This document shows, one piece after another, positions 8,464-17,821 of a DNA stretch of 56,520 nt; the stretch's first letter is position 1, and every line of letters starts with the position of its first letter. This DNA is from a bacterium (lineage in GTDB: Bacteria > SAR324 > XYD2-FULL-50-16). The DNA is taken from positions 1-56,520 of the forward strand of contig JAJRZQ010000023.1 in NCBI GenBank assembly GCA_024275165.1. Reading direction: 5' to 3'. The notes beneath the pieces are model-generated. The model was not told the origin of the DNA. It worked only from the letters and a program-made list of their open reading frames with translations, and did no database searches. The position numbers and the translations under genes were made by a program.

Positions 8464-11274
8464 ATGAAGTACCCTATTTTCTTATTCCTCTTCACCTTTT
8501 TCTTCCTCTCCCCCCCCCTAGAGGCAAAAACGGTGCGGTACAAATGGGAACAACAATATTACGGCCTGCTCAAGGGCCAGCAAAGCCTGCTGTTTTCCAG
8601 AGAAATGCGCAATTCCAAGCTCGCCTTCGCGGATATTGATGGGGATGGAGACCAAGATGTCTTTATGGGGAAAGCGAACGGTGAAATCGCCTTTTTTGAA
8701 AATCAAGGAACGGAAAAAAAACCCAATTTTGTTTTGCTCACCCAACAGTACAAAGCAATTTTTGAACTGCGAAAAAAGGGCAAAAAAATCAAGGTCTGGA
8801 ATCAAATTGATGTGGGGGAAAACAGCGCGCCCTTTTTGGTGGATATCGACAATGACGGGGATTATGACCTCTTTATCGGCAGCAATGATGGCCGCATCTG
8901 GCAATTTGAAAACCAGGGCAACAACCTGATTCCCGTCTTTAAGCTCATTACCCCTAAGTTTGAAAATATCTTAGTGGGGAAAAACAGCGCCCCGGTGTTT
9001 TATGATGTCAACCTGCAACGAAAATTTGATCTTTTAATCGGCACCGTCGATGGCAAGGTCTGGCTGTTTTATAATGAAGGAACGCGTTTTAAGCCGGATT
9101 TTAAATCCAAAGAGCCGACCAAGGTCGTTGATTTTGGCCTAGAAACCCACGCGAGCCCGAGCCTATTTGATTGGGACAACGACCAAGACCTCGATATGTT
9201 GGTGGGGCAAAAAAACGGAACCTTGAGCCTCTACATCAATGAAGGGGACCGCTTCTTCCCCAATTGGAAGTTAAAAGAAGATAAATTTCAGCAAATTGAT
9301 ATCGGCGGGGAATCAGCTCCCGTTTTCGTTGATCTCGACCACGACCAAGACCCGGATATGGTGATCGGCAGCGCCAACCCAACGGTGAGCTATTACGAAA
9401 ACCGTATCCAGGGGGGGAACCATGTTTTATGGAACATTACCACCAACCTCTTCCACTTCAATAAGCTGGTCATCACCGGGAACCGAGCGAGCATCGCTGC
9501 CGGCGATTTGGATGGGGATAAGGATTTGGACCTCATCGTGGGAGAAAAAACCGGCAATCTCAACTACTTTGAAAATAAAACCAAAACCAATGTACCTGAC
9601 TGGGAGTTGATCACCGAAGACCTGATCTTCATGACGGGCATGGAAAACTCCGCCCCCACCCTAGGCGATCTGGATCAAGATGGGGACTTAGACCTGCTGA
9701 TCGGCGATAAACAGGGGAGGATCGCCTTTGTGGAAAACACGGGAAATAAAAACAGCCCCAAATGGCAATTGCGAGACAAAACCTATTTTCGGATTGATGT
9801 GGGTTCCAATGCGGTCCCTCGCTTACTGGATATAGATAAAGATGGAGACCTAGACCTCTTAATCGGCAATTTTACGGGTCGGGTGATTTTGTATTTAAAC
9901 AAAGGCACCCCCAAAGAGCCCCTATTTGCTTTGGAGGCAACCCGTTTTGCCTCTGCCAAGGCGGAAAGGAACGCGGTCCCCTCCTTTTTCGACTGGAACC
10001 AAGACCAATTGCCCGACCTGATCTTAGGCGATGCCCAGGGAAAACTCCAGCTCTACCTCAATCCCGGCCCAGACGCCAAAGACACCGTCAATTGGCCCCT
10101 GGATACCGAACCCTTATCGACCTTTGATGTTTCCGCCCTCAGCCACCCTATTTTTGACGATTTTGACGGGGATGGGGCTCCCGACCTCTTAATCGGCAAT
10201 GAGGAGGGAGATTTTCTCTTATACCTCAACAAGGGCACCGAAACCGAAGACCAAGCCTTGCAAGTGGTGGTGGACAACTCCATTGACCAAAAGGCAGGCA
10301 GTTTGGTGGTCGAAAATGTAGAAGGCCCGATTGAACTGGATATCACCGAAGAAGTGACCAGCGAGTTGGAGGATGAAGGCAGCTTAGAGCCGCTTGATCT
10401 GTCTTTGAGCACCCTTGGAAGAGAAGAACAACAATTCATCGACCCCAAATGGGTGCGCGTCGCTACCCCCTTGCTCAGCAATCGGCATATTCGCCGCTCT
10501 AGCCCTACCTTTGGAGACCTAGATCAAGATGGAGACTTCGACCTCATTGTCGGCACCTCTACGGGGAAACTCTTCTATTTTGAAAATGAAGGCTCTGATA
10601 AGGAATGGGACTTCAAAGAAAAAAGCAATGACTTTTTAAAAATCAGAGGCGTGATCAACACCGCCCCCCTCTTAATCGATCTCGATCAGGATGGGGACTT
10701 AGACCTCTTGGTCGGCACCGGTTCCGGGCAACTTTTACTCTATGTCAATCAAGGTTCGAGCGAAAAGGCCAACTTTGTTTTAGACAAAGCCGCCTTCCAC
10801 CGCATCTGGTTGGGGAAAAATTCTCGTCCTGGAGTTTTGGATTTGAACAATGACAACATCTTAGATATTCTGGTAGGCAATCTCTGGGGGAAACTGATCT
10901 ACATTCAAAACGAAGCGGACCGCTTTGCGGTGATCCGCCGGGACTACCAAGCCATGGATGTCGGTATCGGCTCTACCCCAAACCTGGCCGATATCAATAA
11001 TGACAATCAATTGGAATTGATGGTTGGCTCGGACGCGGGCCCCATTCACTTTTACCGCAACAGTGGCCCCGGCTATAGCGGCCAGTGGGAACTCCTGCCC
11101 CATTGGGGGGGAGAGCAGAATTTTGCCAAAGGCACCTCTCCCACCGCGGTGGATCTTGATAATGACGGAGATTTAGACCTCGTAACGGGAAGCGATGTGG
11201 GCGTAATCTTTTTATATCGCAATGACGCGATCATCCATGAGCTGGATGAGCAAAATAACCTGGAGGAACCATGA
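8464..11274 (+). CDS. Secreted FG-GAP/VCBS repeat protein
   Basis: The ATG at 8464 gives a clean signal peptide (MKYPIFLFLFTFFFLSPPLEA); an upstream in-frame ATG at 8386 would bury it behind 26 residues, so I prefer 8464. The 936-residue product is built from about a dozen or more units of the type DxDxDGDxDLLIGxxxGxxxxxENxG, the Ca2+-binding FG-GAP/VCBS pattern of beta-propellers. An acidic linker (about residues 620-665) splits the repeats into two sets, which suggests two propellers. Such proteins are usually extracellular or periplasmic binding or adhesion platforms; enzymatic motifs are not visible. The stop overlaps the start of the next gene by ATGA, so the two products are probably made in a fixed ratio. 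A divergent promoter region lies at 8301-8463. Confidence 0.83.
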   Translation: MKYPIFLFLFTFFFLSPPLEAKTVRYKWEQQYYGLLKGQQSLLFSREMRNSKLAFADIDGDGDQDVFMGKANGEIAFFENQGTEKKPNFVLLTQQYKAIFELRKKGKKIKVWNQIDVGENSAPFLVDIDNDGDYDLFIGSNDGRIWQFENQGNNLIPVFKLITPKFENILVGKNSAPVFYDVNLQRKFDLLIGTVDGKVWLFYNEGTRFKPDFKSKEPTKVVDFGLETHASPSLFDWDNDQDLDMLVGQKNGTLSLYINEGDRFFPNWKLKEDKFQQIDIGGESAPVFVDLDHDQDPDMVIGSANPTVSYYENRIQGGNHVLWNITTNLFHFNKLVITGNRASIAAGDLDGDKDLDLIVGEKTGNLNYFENKTKTNVPDWELITEDLIFMTGMENSAPTLGDLDQDGDLDLLIGDKQGRIAFVENTGNKNSPKWQLRDKTYFRIDVGSNAVPRLLDIDKDGDLDLLIGNFTGRVILYLNKGTPKEPLFALEATRFASAKAERNAVPSFFDWNQDQLPDLILGDAQGKLQLYLNPGPDAKDTVNWPLDTEPLSTFDVSALSHPIFDDFDGDGAPDLLIGNEEGDFLLYLNKGTETEDQALQVVVDNSIDQKAGSLVVENVEGPIELDITEEVTSELEDEGSLEPLDLSLSTLGREEQQFIDPKWVRVATPLLSNRHIRRSSPTFGDLDQDGDFDLIVGTSTGKLFYFENEGSDKEWDFKEKSNDFLKIRGVINTAPLLIDLDQDGDLDLLVGTGSGQLLLYVNQGSSEKANFVLDKAAFHRIWLGKNSRPGVLDLNNDNILDILVGNLWGKLIYIQNEADRFAVIRRDYQAMDVGIGSTPNLADINNDNQLELMVGSDAGPIHFYRNSGPGYSGQWELLPHWGGEQNFAKGTSPTAVDLDNDGDLDLVTGSDVGVIFLYRNDAIIHELDEQNNLEEP

Positions 11275-12485
11275 CCCGCATTCTTTTGTTATTGCTCTCG
11301 CTATTTTGGGCCAGCCCCCTCTGGGCAGAGGGCTTGTCCATCAAAAAAATCGTCTTGGCGACCGATCTGCTGAAAATCAAAGAAACCCAAATCGTAGAGG
11401 TCTGGGTTCGCAATACCGGCAAGCGCGACCTCCCCTTAACCCTGCAACTCGTCGTCACCCTGCCGAACCGGAACATTGTCACCTTTGGCAACAAACCCTT
11501 TTTAGCCAAAGCCAACTCAGATACCTCCGTCATCTTCTCTTACCCCATTGGGGCTAAAGGCTTTGGCGATTACACCATGGGGGCCAAGGTGTTAAACCGC
11601 CGCGGTAAAACCCTAACCAGCGCGGAAAAAAAACAAACCCAATACTTCTACGCTTTAGACCCCGCCATTCGCAAAACAGCGCCCAAACGGCGACGAGGCC
11701 GGATGAGCAAAGAAGAAATCGCCAAAGAACAGCAAGCGAAACTCAAAAAAGAAATCGCCAAAACCCACAGCATGACCTTTGATCCCCCCGACCTGAAATG
11801 GGCCAGGGTGGAACTGATCGATACCTCTGTGCTGCGTGGCGAAACCGCGCATTTAAGGTTATATCTCTTGAACGATGGGGGCGACCTGGCCCGCAATGTG
11901 GGGTATTCCCTGCGTTGGTTCTTCTCCCAACGCCCCAGAAGAAAAATCCCCTTTTTCAACGGGAAAATTGATTTGATCGCCCCTGGGGAAATGAAGGTCA
12001 TTGAGCTTCCCGTCACCATTCCAGACCGAGAACAGCCGGGCAACTATTCGGTAGAGGCTCTCATTGACGAAAAAGAGCAAATCGCTGAAACCGATGAAAC
12101 CAATAATACCCAACGCAGTGAGCAAGAACTGATCTTTGGGGATATCGCCTTGGTTTTCCCCGGGAACAACCACAGCTTCGCAGAAGAAGGATTATACCAA
12201 TTTGAGTGGAGATCCCGCAAATACAACCAATTCAAGGTACAAATCTCAGCCGACCCGACCTTTACCAACGAAAGCGATTACTTTGAAATGCCGAAAGACG
12301 AAAAATGGACCCCGGCCATGCAACTCAACCCCATGCGCGGAGAAATGCCCATTTTGGCCCTTTCCTTAATGGATCAGCACGAGACCGATCACCTCTTTTG
12401 GCGGATTGTGGCCAAAAACCCGAAAGGCACCACCACGGAGTCGCAGGCAAGACGATTTTATATTACTTTGAAACCAAAGAATTAA
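11271..12485 (+). CDS. Secreted CARDB-like beta-sandwich protein
   Basis: It begins with a signal peptide (MTRILLLLLSLFWASPLWA). Residues about 22-125 and 175-285 are two immunoglobulin-like domains of CARDB type: the second contains VLRGETAHLRLYLLNDGGD and ends IDEKEQIAETDETNNTQ, a typical CARDB closing motif. The C-terminal 110 residues (VFPGNN onward, with FEWRSRKYNQFKVQISADP) resemble a fibronectin-III-like module. A basic linker (about 138-160, KRRRGRMSKEEIAKEQQ) separates the first two domains. The ATGA overlap with the FG-GAP gene indicates translational coupling and suggests that the two proteins act together in the periplasm or at the surface. The 3' end overlaps convergent mltA by 23 bp. 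Confidence 0.72.
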   Translation: MTRILLLLLSLFWASPLWAEGLSIKKIVLATDLLKIKETQIVEVWVRNTGKRDLPLTLQLVVTLPNRNIVTFGNKPFLAKANSDTSVIFSYPIGAKGFGDYTMGAKVLNRRGKTLTSAEKKQTQYFYALDPAIRKTAPKRRRGRMSKEEIAKEQQAKLKKEIAKTHSMTFDPPDLKWARVELIDTSVLRGETAHLRLYLLNDGGDLARNVGYSLRWFFSQRPRRKIPFFNGKIDLIAPGEMKVIELPVTIPDREQPGNYSVEALIDEKEQIAETDETNNTQRSEQELIFGDIALVFPGNNHSFAEEGLYQFEWRSRKYNQFKVQISADPTFTNESDYFEMPKDEKWTPAMQLNPMRGEMPILALSLMDQHETDHLFWRIVAKNPKGTTTESQARRFYITLKPKN

Positions 12486-13746
12486 GCTCTTTATAAATCA
12501 CTTCTTTTTTGGCGATCAAAAAGAAAAGCTGCCGAAAACTCCGCATGGCCCCGGCGGAATTTTCCGCCAACTCCCCATTGCCCCAAAACAGGTCAACCCG
12601 ACCGGGCCCCCGGATCACCCCGCCCGTATCTTGCGCCAAGGCAAAGCCCGCTAGGGGCGACTCGCCGGCCTTCTTCCAATCCCCATCAAAGGTCGGCACG
12701 CTGGTGCGGATATAGGTCAAGGCCCCGCGAGGAAAAATATTCACATCCACCGCAACCGAGCGCAAGGGGGTTAAGGGCACATTGATCACCCCTCGGGGGC
12801 CGCCTTTTTCTTCATGCATGTTAAAAAAGGTGTAGCTCTCATTATGATACAGCACCTTATTTTTAATCGCGCGATGTTGGTTGAGATAATGGCGAATGCT
12901 CCCCATACTGATTTCGTCTAAGGTCATTTTACCCGCATCCAGCAAATACTTGCCAATGCTGGAATAGGGCCTGCCGTTCGCCCCGGCGTAACTGAGCTTG
13001 ACCCGTTTGCCCTCGGGGGTGACCACGATACCCGAACCTTGCACCTGGAGAAAAAAAAGATCCAAGGGATCTCTAAACCAAACCAGTTCCAGCTTTTTCC
13101 CCCTCAGGGCATGCTGACTCATGATTTCTTTCCGGTTGAAATAGGGCACCGGAGTTTTGTTCTTATCCAGACGATAAACCAGGGTCCGATTTTTTAAGGA
13201 ATCTCGAAAATCAGACAGGTCCAACACCTTCAAATCCGGGGGGACCCGATAAGCGGGATAACGGAAAACACGGGTCCGCTTTAGGCTCCCTTGATAAATG
13301 GGCTCATAATAGCCGGTAAACAGCACCCCCCGGTTATCATTGGCGGCGCTGGCAAAAAGGTGGAAGTTTTCTTCCAAAACCCGCACAAACTGCTCCTGGC
13401 TTTGGTAATTTTCTAAGGCCCGTAGAAAAATCCGCATGCTCGCCGCGATTTCTCGCGCCCGATATTTAACTTTACCATAATAAAAAGAGGTCTTGGCGGG
13501 GATTTTTGTATAGTAAGCCAGCGATTGCTTCACACTGGCAATCAGGCTTTCTTTAGGGAGGTAATCCCCGGTCACCACTTCAGAGATTGAAAAGCTTGAA
13601 TAGATTAGGTTTTTGTTGCTTAAGGGGCTTTTTCTGGCAGAGGCGTCTTCTACCAACGGCAGCCTACGGGCGCAACCATGCAGCAAAAAACAACAGACTA
13701 AAGCAAGCTGGAGGAGTTTAAACCAAGCACGCTGAGATCGATGCAT
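12463..13746 (-). CDS. mltA: Membrane-bound lytic murein transglycosylase A
   Basis: Cleaves the MurNAc-GlcNAc bond of peptidoglycan with formation of 1,6-anhydro ends. The ATG at 13746 is chosen because it starts a lipoprotein signal (MHRSQRAW..., lipobox LLHGC); upstream in-frame codons would only add an unrelated N-terminus. MltA family features follow: FTGYYEPIYQGS (about residues 140-150), WFRDPLDLFFLQVQGSG, LSYAGANGRPYSSIGK, and the C-terminal 3D domain with AQDTGGVIRGPGRVDLFWGNG, which carries the catalytic Asp of the family. The 427-residue length is slightly above the E. coli enzyme. It is convergent with the CARDB-like gene and sits upstream of no other gene on its strand within 160 bp. 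Confidence 0.9.
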   Translation of the reverse strand: MHRSQRAWFKLLQLALVCCFLLHGCARRLPLVEDASARKSPLSNKNLIYSSFSISEVVTGDYLPKESLIASVKQSLAYYTKIPAKTSFYYGKVKYRAREIAASMRIFLRALENYQSQEQFVRVLEENFHLFASAANDNRGVLFTGYYEPIYQGSLKRTRVFRYPAYRVPPDLKVLDLSDFRDSLKNRTLVYRLDKNKTPVPYFNRKEIMSQHALRGKKLELVWFRDPLDLFFLQVQGSGIVVTPEGKRVKLSYAGANGRPYSSIGKYLLDAGKMTLDEISMGSIRHYLNQHRAIKNKVLYHNESYTFFNMHEEKGGPRGVINVPLTPLRSVAVDVNIFPRGALTYIRTSVPTFDGDWKKAGESPLAGFALAQDTGGVIRGPGRVDLFWGNGELAENSAGAMRSFRQLFFLIAKKEVIYKELNSLVSK

Positions 13747-13915
13747 AAAGCTACCAGGATGAAACCAAACGCAACAAAACGAGCCGCGAACCGAGAAAAT
13801 TCGGAACGCTTTCCCACCTGGGCTTGGCTTAGGGCAGGGGGGGGTCATCCCTCGCTATGGGCGCTCAAAGATTAAAAATAAGGATAACCGGATTGAAGCG
13901 AATTTTAAAGCGAAA

Positions 13916-14899
13916 TCACCGATCCCGACTCACCACAAAATCAGCGAGTTCTTGAATCCCTTGGGAAAAAAGATTGACTTTTTGCCCTTGCAGATCTTGT
14001 TTTGCCGATTCCACAAAAGCCTCAGCCCGCTTTCTGGCGTATTCAATCGAAGCGTATTGATCCATCAAGCGCGCGACCTGAACCACATGCGTATCGGTAA
14101 TGTCATCCTCATCGAGGATCTCCAACAATTGCCGGCGATCCCTTCCATTTGCCTGTTCTAAAAGGTGGCTTAAGGGCAGGGTGATTTTTCGTTCTTTGAG
14201 GTCGGTACCCTGGCTTTTACCCAAGGCGTTATTTTCCAACTGGTAATCTAAGGCGTCATCAATCAATTGAAAGGCCATCCCGATATTGTTCCCGCAAGAA
14301 TACAAAGCCCGGGCCTGTTCGGGCCTTGCCCCGGCGAGCAGGCCGCCGATCTCCATCGCGGAACCCATCAGGCTGCCCGTTTTATGCTCTACGATCTCTA
14401 AATACTCTTCTTCGGTTGCGGTTTCATTGACACGAACCAATTGTAGGATTTCGCCTCGCGCCATCATGGTGGTACAGCGCGCTAAAGACTCCACTAGGGC
14501 CATGTTGCCCAAGCTGGATAAATCCTTAAAGGAAACGGTAAACAGGTAATCCCCCACCAACACGCTGGCCTCGTTTCCCCAAATACTACGCGCTGATTGC
14601 TTGGAACGGCGTAGGTCCGCGTTGTCTACCACATCGTCGTGCAATAAGGTGGCGGTATGAATGTATTCGATCAGGTTCGCGGCCAAATAGGCCTGTTCCG
14701 TGATGGGGCCGAACATTCCCACGGCAAATAAAAGCATTGCCGGTCGAACCCGTTTCCCACCGGACTTCAAAATATGTTGCCCCACCTGAGTCAACAACGG
14801 AATATCCGTTTCTAGGTTGGCCATCACCAAGTCTTCGACCCGCATCAGGTGATCCTCAATGGGGCTTAAAATCTGTTTTAATCGTTCTTTGCTATCCAT
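13916..14899 (-). CDS. ispB: Trans-polyprenyl diphosphate synthase (octaprenyl/solanesyl type)
   Basis: Class I trans-prenyltransferase of 327 residues that chains isopentenyl diphosphate onto an allylic primer. Seen directly: GGKRVRPAMLL, the first aspartate-rich motif LLHDDVVDNADLRR (DDxxD), and the second motif QLIDDALDYQ. The lack of bulky residues just before the first DDxxD, and the overall similarity to IspB, favour a long-chain product for quinone side chains, but product length cannot be fixed from sequence alone. The quinone would serve the Alternative Complex III encoded further along. The next gene on the same strand (TPR lipoprotein) ends 48 bp upstream, so the two may be co-transcribed. 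Confidence 0.85.
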   Translation of the reverse strand: MDSKERLKQILSPIEDHLMRVEDLVMANLETDIPLLTQVGQHILKSGGKRVRPAMLLFAVGMFGPITEQAYLAANLIEYIHTATLLHDDVVDNADLRRSKQSARSIWGNEASVLVGDYLFTVSFKDLSSLGNMALVESLARCTTMMARGEILQLVRVNETATEEEYLEIVEHKTGSLMGSAMEIGGLLAGARPEQARALYSCGNNIGMAFQLIDDALDYQLENNALGKSQGTDLKERKITLPLSHLLEQANGRDRRQLLEILDEDDITDTHVVQVARLMDQYASIEYARKRAEAFVESAKQDLQGQKVNLFSQGIQELADFVVSRDR

Positions 14900-14947
14900 A
14901 GCCTAATATCAATAAAAGTCACAAACTACCTCAGACGCTAAGAAAGA

Positions 14948-15430
14948 TCAACGCCGCGGCGCCCTTTCCGCTCCATTCGGAGGCAGCCCCGGCCCAGAGA
15001 GAACCTGAGGCTTAGGTTGAACCACCTTTTTTTGCGCCTGCGCCTTGATCCGGTTTAAAGTTTGATATTTCTCATAAGCCATATAGGCCTCGTCGGGTTG
15101 ATCCAGCTTGTTATACACTAAAGAAAGGTTATACCAAGCTTCGGCAAGCTTCGGATTTAAGTCCAAGGCCCTTTGATAAGCGTCTTGTGCCTGCTCGTAG
15201 AGCAATAGGTTAAAATAGGCGAGCCCTAGATTATAATGATAGGCCTCTTGCCCCTCCTCTAAAGCGATTGCGGACTGGTACTCATGGATCGCCTGCTTAT
15301 AAAGCCGTTGGCTTAAAAAATCGTTCCCTCGATTAAAATGCTGCAAGGCCCCTAAGTGAATCTCTGCCAGAGGGGAGCAAGCCGCGAAGAAAAAAGCAAA
15401 GAGCAAGCATAAAAAAGGAAAGCTTTTCAT
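14948..15430 (-). CDS. TPR-repeat lipoprotein
   Basis: The ATG at 15430 starts a lipoprotein signal (MKSFPFLCLLFAFFFAACS, lipobox FAAC). The mature part (about 140 residues) has three to four tetratricopeptide repeats: a first unit ending SAIALEEGQ, then YHYNLGLAYFNLLLYEQA, then AWYNLSLVYNKLDQPDEAY. The C-terminus is a proline-rich basic tail. TPR lipoproteins of this size often act as scaffolds in envelope assembly or cell-wall machines; no specific partner can be named. It lies between ispB and the bacteriohemerythrin gene on the same strand. The earlier in-frame ATG at 15484 was rejected because it would put 18 unrelated residues before the signal. Confidence 0.7.
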   Translation of the reverse strand: MKSFPFLCLLFAFFFAACSPLAEIHLGALQHFNRGNDFLSQRLYKQAIHEYQSAIALEEGQEAYHYNLGLAYFNLLLYEQAQDAYQRALDLNPKLAEAWYNLSLVYNKLDQPDEAYMAYEKYQTLNRIKAQAQKKVVQPKPQVLSGPGLPPNGAERAPRR

Positions 15431-15513
15431 AATCCATAAGTCCAAAGATTGCGTCAATTCGCAGCATAATCGAAGGCGCGGCAAAAGGCAATTTTTGTCA
15501 CCAACACAGTGGC

Positions 15514-15560
15514 TCCCCTGCCTTGCCGGGAAACTCCGCGTTTTTCAGAGTTTCCTTAAG
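15514..15560. repeat. Partial copy C of the structured repeat
   Basis: Only the right end of the repeat seen at 4070-4290 is present: CCCTGCCTTGC followed by the GGAAACTC...GAGTTTCC hairpin and TTAA. The TTA of that end (15556-15558) is the stop codon of the bacteriohemerythrin gene on the opposite strand. The left part of the element is missing. Confidence 0.7.
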
Positions 15561-15945
15561 TCACCCCCTTGGAACGCAAAAAATCCACATAACCCCGATC
15601 CACCTCATTGATATGGACATTCAGCCAATTGACCAAGTAAAGCCGTACCTCCTTGATCAAAGCTTGGGTATCCCCCGCGACCAGGCAAGCTTGCTCGAAC
15701 TTGCGCAATTGCAGCAAAAAATTTTCATGCTCGCGATAATGCCCGGCCAAATTGGGGAATTGATGCCGTTCTAAAAGTTGCATCTCTTGGTCAAAATGAA
15801 TCCTCGCATAAGCTTCCAAGGCGGCGAAGGTTTTTTTCAAAACCTGCTCCTTCCCCTCTTCTAAGGCGTTAATCGCCCGCAATATATTGCGATGCTGCCC
15901 ATCGATGCTGTTGATCCCAATATTCCAACTTGAGTCCCATTCCAT
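15556..15945 (-). CDS. Bacteriohemerythrin
   Basis: A 129-residue single-domain O2-binding protein with a non-haem di-iron site. All seven expected ligands are visible in order: His18 (DGQH), His50 and Glu54 (HFDQE), His69 and His73 (HYREH), His111 and Asp116 (HINEVD). The opening WDSSWNIGINSIDGQH is typical of bacteriohemerythrins. It is probably a soluble cytoplasmic oxygen carrier or buffer; many such proteins occur in microaerophiles and motile bacteria with chemotaxis. Its stop codon is supplied by the partial structured repeat. Upstream lies a 380-bp non-coding region that should contain its promoter. Confidence 0.92.
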   Translation of the reverse strand: MEWDSSWNIGINSIDGQHRNILRAINALEEGKEQVLKKTFAALEAYARIHFDQEMQLLERHQFPNLAGHYREHENFLLQLRKFEQACLVAGDTQALIKEVRLYLVNWLNVHINEVDRGYVDFLRSKGVT

Positions 15946-16325
15946 TGCGTCCCCTGCTTGCGCTCAAAAAACCTCTAAAAAAGTCAGGGCCCGGGATGAC
16001 CCGCCCAATCCGACCGCATCGCAAACTGATGTGTTTTTTTTAACAGGAGAGATTCACTGAACCGACCTACTCCCTCAAAATGGATGCGCGCCAAGCCATA
16101 AAAAACACTTTCCCGCTACCTGAGAAGCGGTCGAATGGACCGTTTAATATATATAGGATGCTATATTTGCCTCCCTTTGGGCAAGGGGAGAGAACAGCCC
16201 AGAGTCTAAAGGACTCCCCGCAAAAGAGATTGCCAAAGAATTCTCGGTTTCCCCAGGCCCATGCTTGCCAGCTTAGAACGGGCAAGCTACACTGAAATGT
16301 TTTTAAAAAAGCTTTTGAAACCGCT
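15946..16325. other. Intergenic region between bacteriohemerythrin and purC
   Basis: 380 bp without a credible gene, between two divergent transcripts, so it should hold both promoters. Visible elements are a T-run after GATGTG (about 16030-16040), an A+T-rich stretch with TTTAATATATATAGG (about 16141-16155) preceded by the small inverted repeat CGGTC/GACCG, and a 7-bp inverted repeat GCTTGCC/GGCAAGC about 60 bp before the purC ATG. I see no recognisable riboswitch or RNA gene. Confidence 0.5.
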
Positions 16326-17204
16326 ATGAAACCGCAAACTCTACTTTGTCCCGACCTGCCCCTCTACCGCAAAGGCAAGGTACGGGAAGTATACGACTTC
16401 GGCGCGCAACTCTTGATGGTCGCCACCGATCAAATCAGCGCCTTTGATGTGGTCCTGCCCAGCCTGATCCCCGGCAAGGGGCAGGTCTTAACCGAGGTGA
16501 GCAATTTCTGGTTTGACCACTTTAAAGAAGTCCCCAATCACCTTATTGCCACCGAAGTGGAAGACTTCCCCCAAGAATGCCAAAAATACAAAGATATTTT
16601 AAAGGGCCGGGCCGTGTTGGTGAAAAAAACCGAATTGGTCGAGATGGAGGCCATTGTCCGCGGTTACCTCTCTGGTTCCGGTTTTAAGGATTACCAAAAA
16701 ACAGGCCGCGTCTGCGGAATTCAGCTTCCCCCCGGGTTGGCCCATTGCGCCAAACTGGAAGAGCCCCTTTTTACCCCCTCCACCAAAGCCTTTGAAGGCC
16801 ATGATATGAATATCAGCGAACAGGAGATCAAAAAAAAGCTCGGCCCCAAGCTCGTTGATGAAATCAAAGAAAAAGCTTTGGATCTCTACCAACGCGCTGC
16901 CGCCTACGCCTTAAAACGAGGCATCCTCATCGCCGACACCAAATTCGAGTTCGGGGTCTTAAAGGGTCAGGTCATCCTCATCGACGAAATCCTAACCCCC
17001 GATTCCAGTCGCTTCTGGCCTGCCGACGACTACCAACCGGGAAAAGAGCAAAACTCCTTTGACAAGCAGATCATCCGCAACTACTTAAACACCTTGGATT
17101 GGGATAAAACCTACCCCGGCCCCGAGTTGCCCCAAACAGTAATCTCTGAGTCCCTGGCGCGGTATAAAGAAGTCTTTACCCGCCTGACAGGCAACGAATC
17201 ATGA
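16326..17204 (+). CDS. purC: Phosphoribosylaminoimidazole-succinocarboxamide synthase (SAICAR synthase)
   Basis: Purine biosynthesis enzyme joining CAIR and L-aspartate with ATP. The protein opens with LYRKGKVREVYDFG, the ATP-grasp-like glycine-rich start, then ATDQISAFDVVLPSLIPGKG. Later come the family signatures VRGYLSGSGFKDYQ and LIADTKFEFG, and DEILTPDSSRFW near residue 225. At 292 residues it is of the longer type also seen in yeast and many proteobacteria. Its stop overlaps the pyrE start (ATGA), placing purine and pyrimidine genes in one transcript with ftsH and psd. Confidence 0.95.
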   Translation: MKPQTLLCPDLPLYRKGKVREVYDFGAQLLMVATDQISAFDVVLPSLIPGKGQVLTEVSNFWFDHFKEVPNHLIATEVEDFPQECQKYKDILKGRAVLVKKTELVEMEAIVRGYLSGSGFKDYQKTGRVCGIQLPPGLAHCAKLEEPLFTPSTKAFEGHDMNISEQEIKKKLGPKLVDEIKEKALDLYQRAAAYALKRGILIADTKFEFGVLKGQVILIDEILTPDSSRFWPADDYQPGKEQNSFDKQIIRNYLNTLDWDKTYPGPELPQTVISESLARYKEVFTRLTGNES

Positions 17205-17821
17205 AAAACGCCCTCATCGACCAACTCTTTGCCTTGGGCGCGGTTCAATTCGGCTCCTTTACCTTAAAGTCAGGGTTGCTTTCACCGGTCTATATCGACT
17301 TGCGGCTCTTGGTATCGAGTCCTAAACTCTTGCGGGATATTGCCGGGGCCTTGGTTCAACAGGCCGCGGGGCTGGGCTTTCAGCGGGTGGCGGCCATCCC
17401 CTATACGGCCCTGCCCATCGGTACGGCCTTCAGCCTCGCCAGCGGAATCCCCATGATCTATCCTCGAAAAGAGACTAAGGGTTATGGCACCAAAAAAAGA
17501 ATCGAAGGAATCTATCACCGGGGAGAAACCGTCTTGGTCTTAGACGACTTGATCACCCGGGGGCACTCGAAATTTGAAGTCATTGCCCCTTTAGAGGCCG
17601 TGGGCTTGCGGGTCAAAGACATCGTGGTTTTAATCGACCGCGAGCAGGGAGGCAAAGAACTCTTAGCCCAGCAGGGCTACCGCCTCCATGCCATCTTGAG
17701 CATTTACGCGATTTTAGAGCGCCTCTACGGCCAAGGTAAAATTGACTCCACCCTTTATCACCAATCACTTTCTTTCTTAAAAGAAAGCGGAACCCCTTCA
17801 CACAAGGCTCAGTTTGAATAA
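17201..17821 (+). CDS. pyrE: Orotate phosphoribosyltransferase
   Basis: Converts orotate and PRPP to orotidine 5'-monophosphate in pyrimidine synthesis. The 206-residue product has the OPRTase start FGSFTLKSGLLSPVYIDLR, the KETKGYGTKKRIEG loop with catalytic Lys residues, and the PRPP-binding motif VLVLDDLITRGHSK (about 112-125). Both gene junctions overlap: ATGA with purC upstream, and 8 bp with the TTG start of ftsH downstream. No further pyrimidine genes are seen in the window. Confidence 0.94.
   Translation: MKNALIDQLFALGAVQFGSFTLKSGLLSPVYIDLRLLVSSPKLLRDIAGALVQQAAGLGFQRVAAIPYTALPIGTAFSLASGIPMIYPRKETKGYGTKKRIEGIYHRGETVLVLDDLITRGHSKFEVIAPLEAVGLRVKDIVVLIDREQGGKELLAQQGYRLHAILSIYAILERLYGQGKIDSTLYHQSLSFLKESGTPSHKAQFE

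Noticed and set aside
16067-16295. Short ORFs (about 71-72 codons) on both strands before purC
   Set aside because: They overlap each other on opposite strands in the non-coding gap, show no motif, and have no ribosome binding site.
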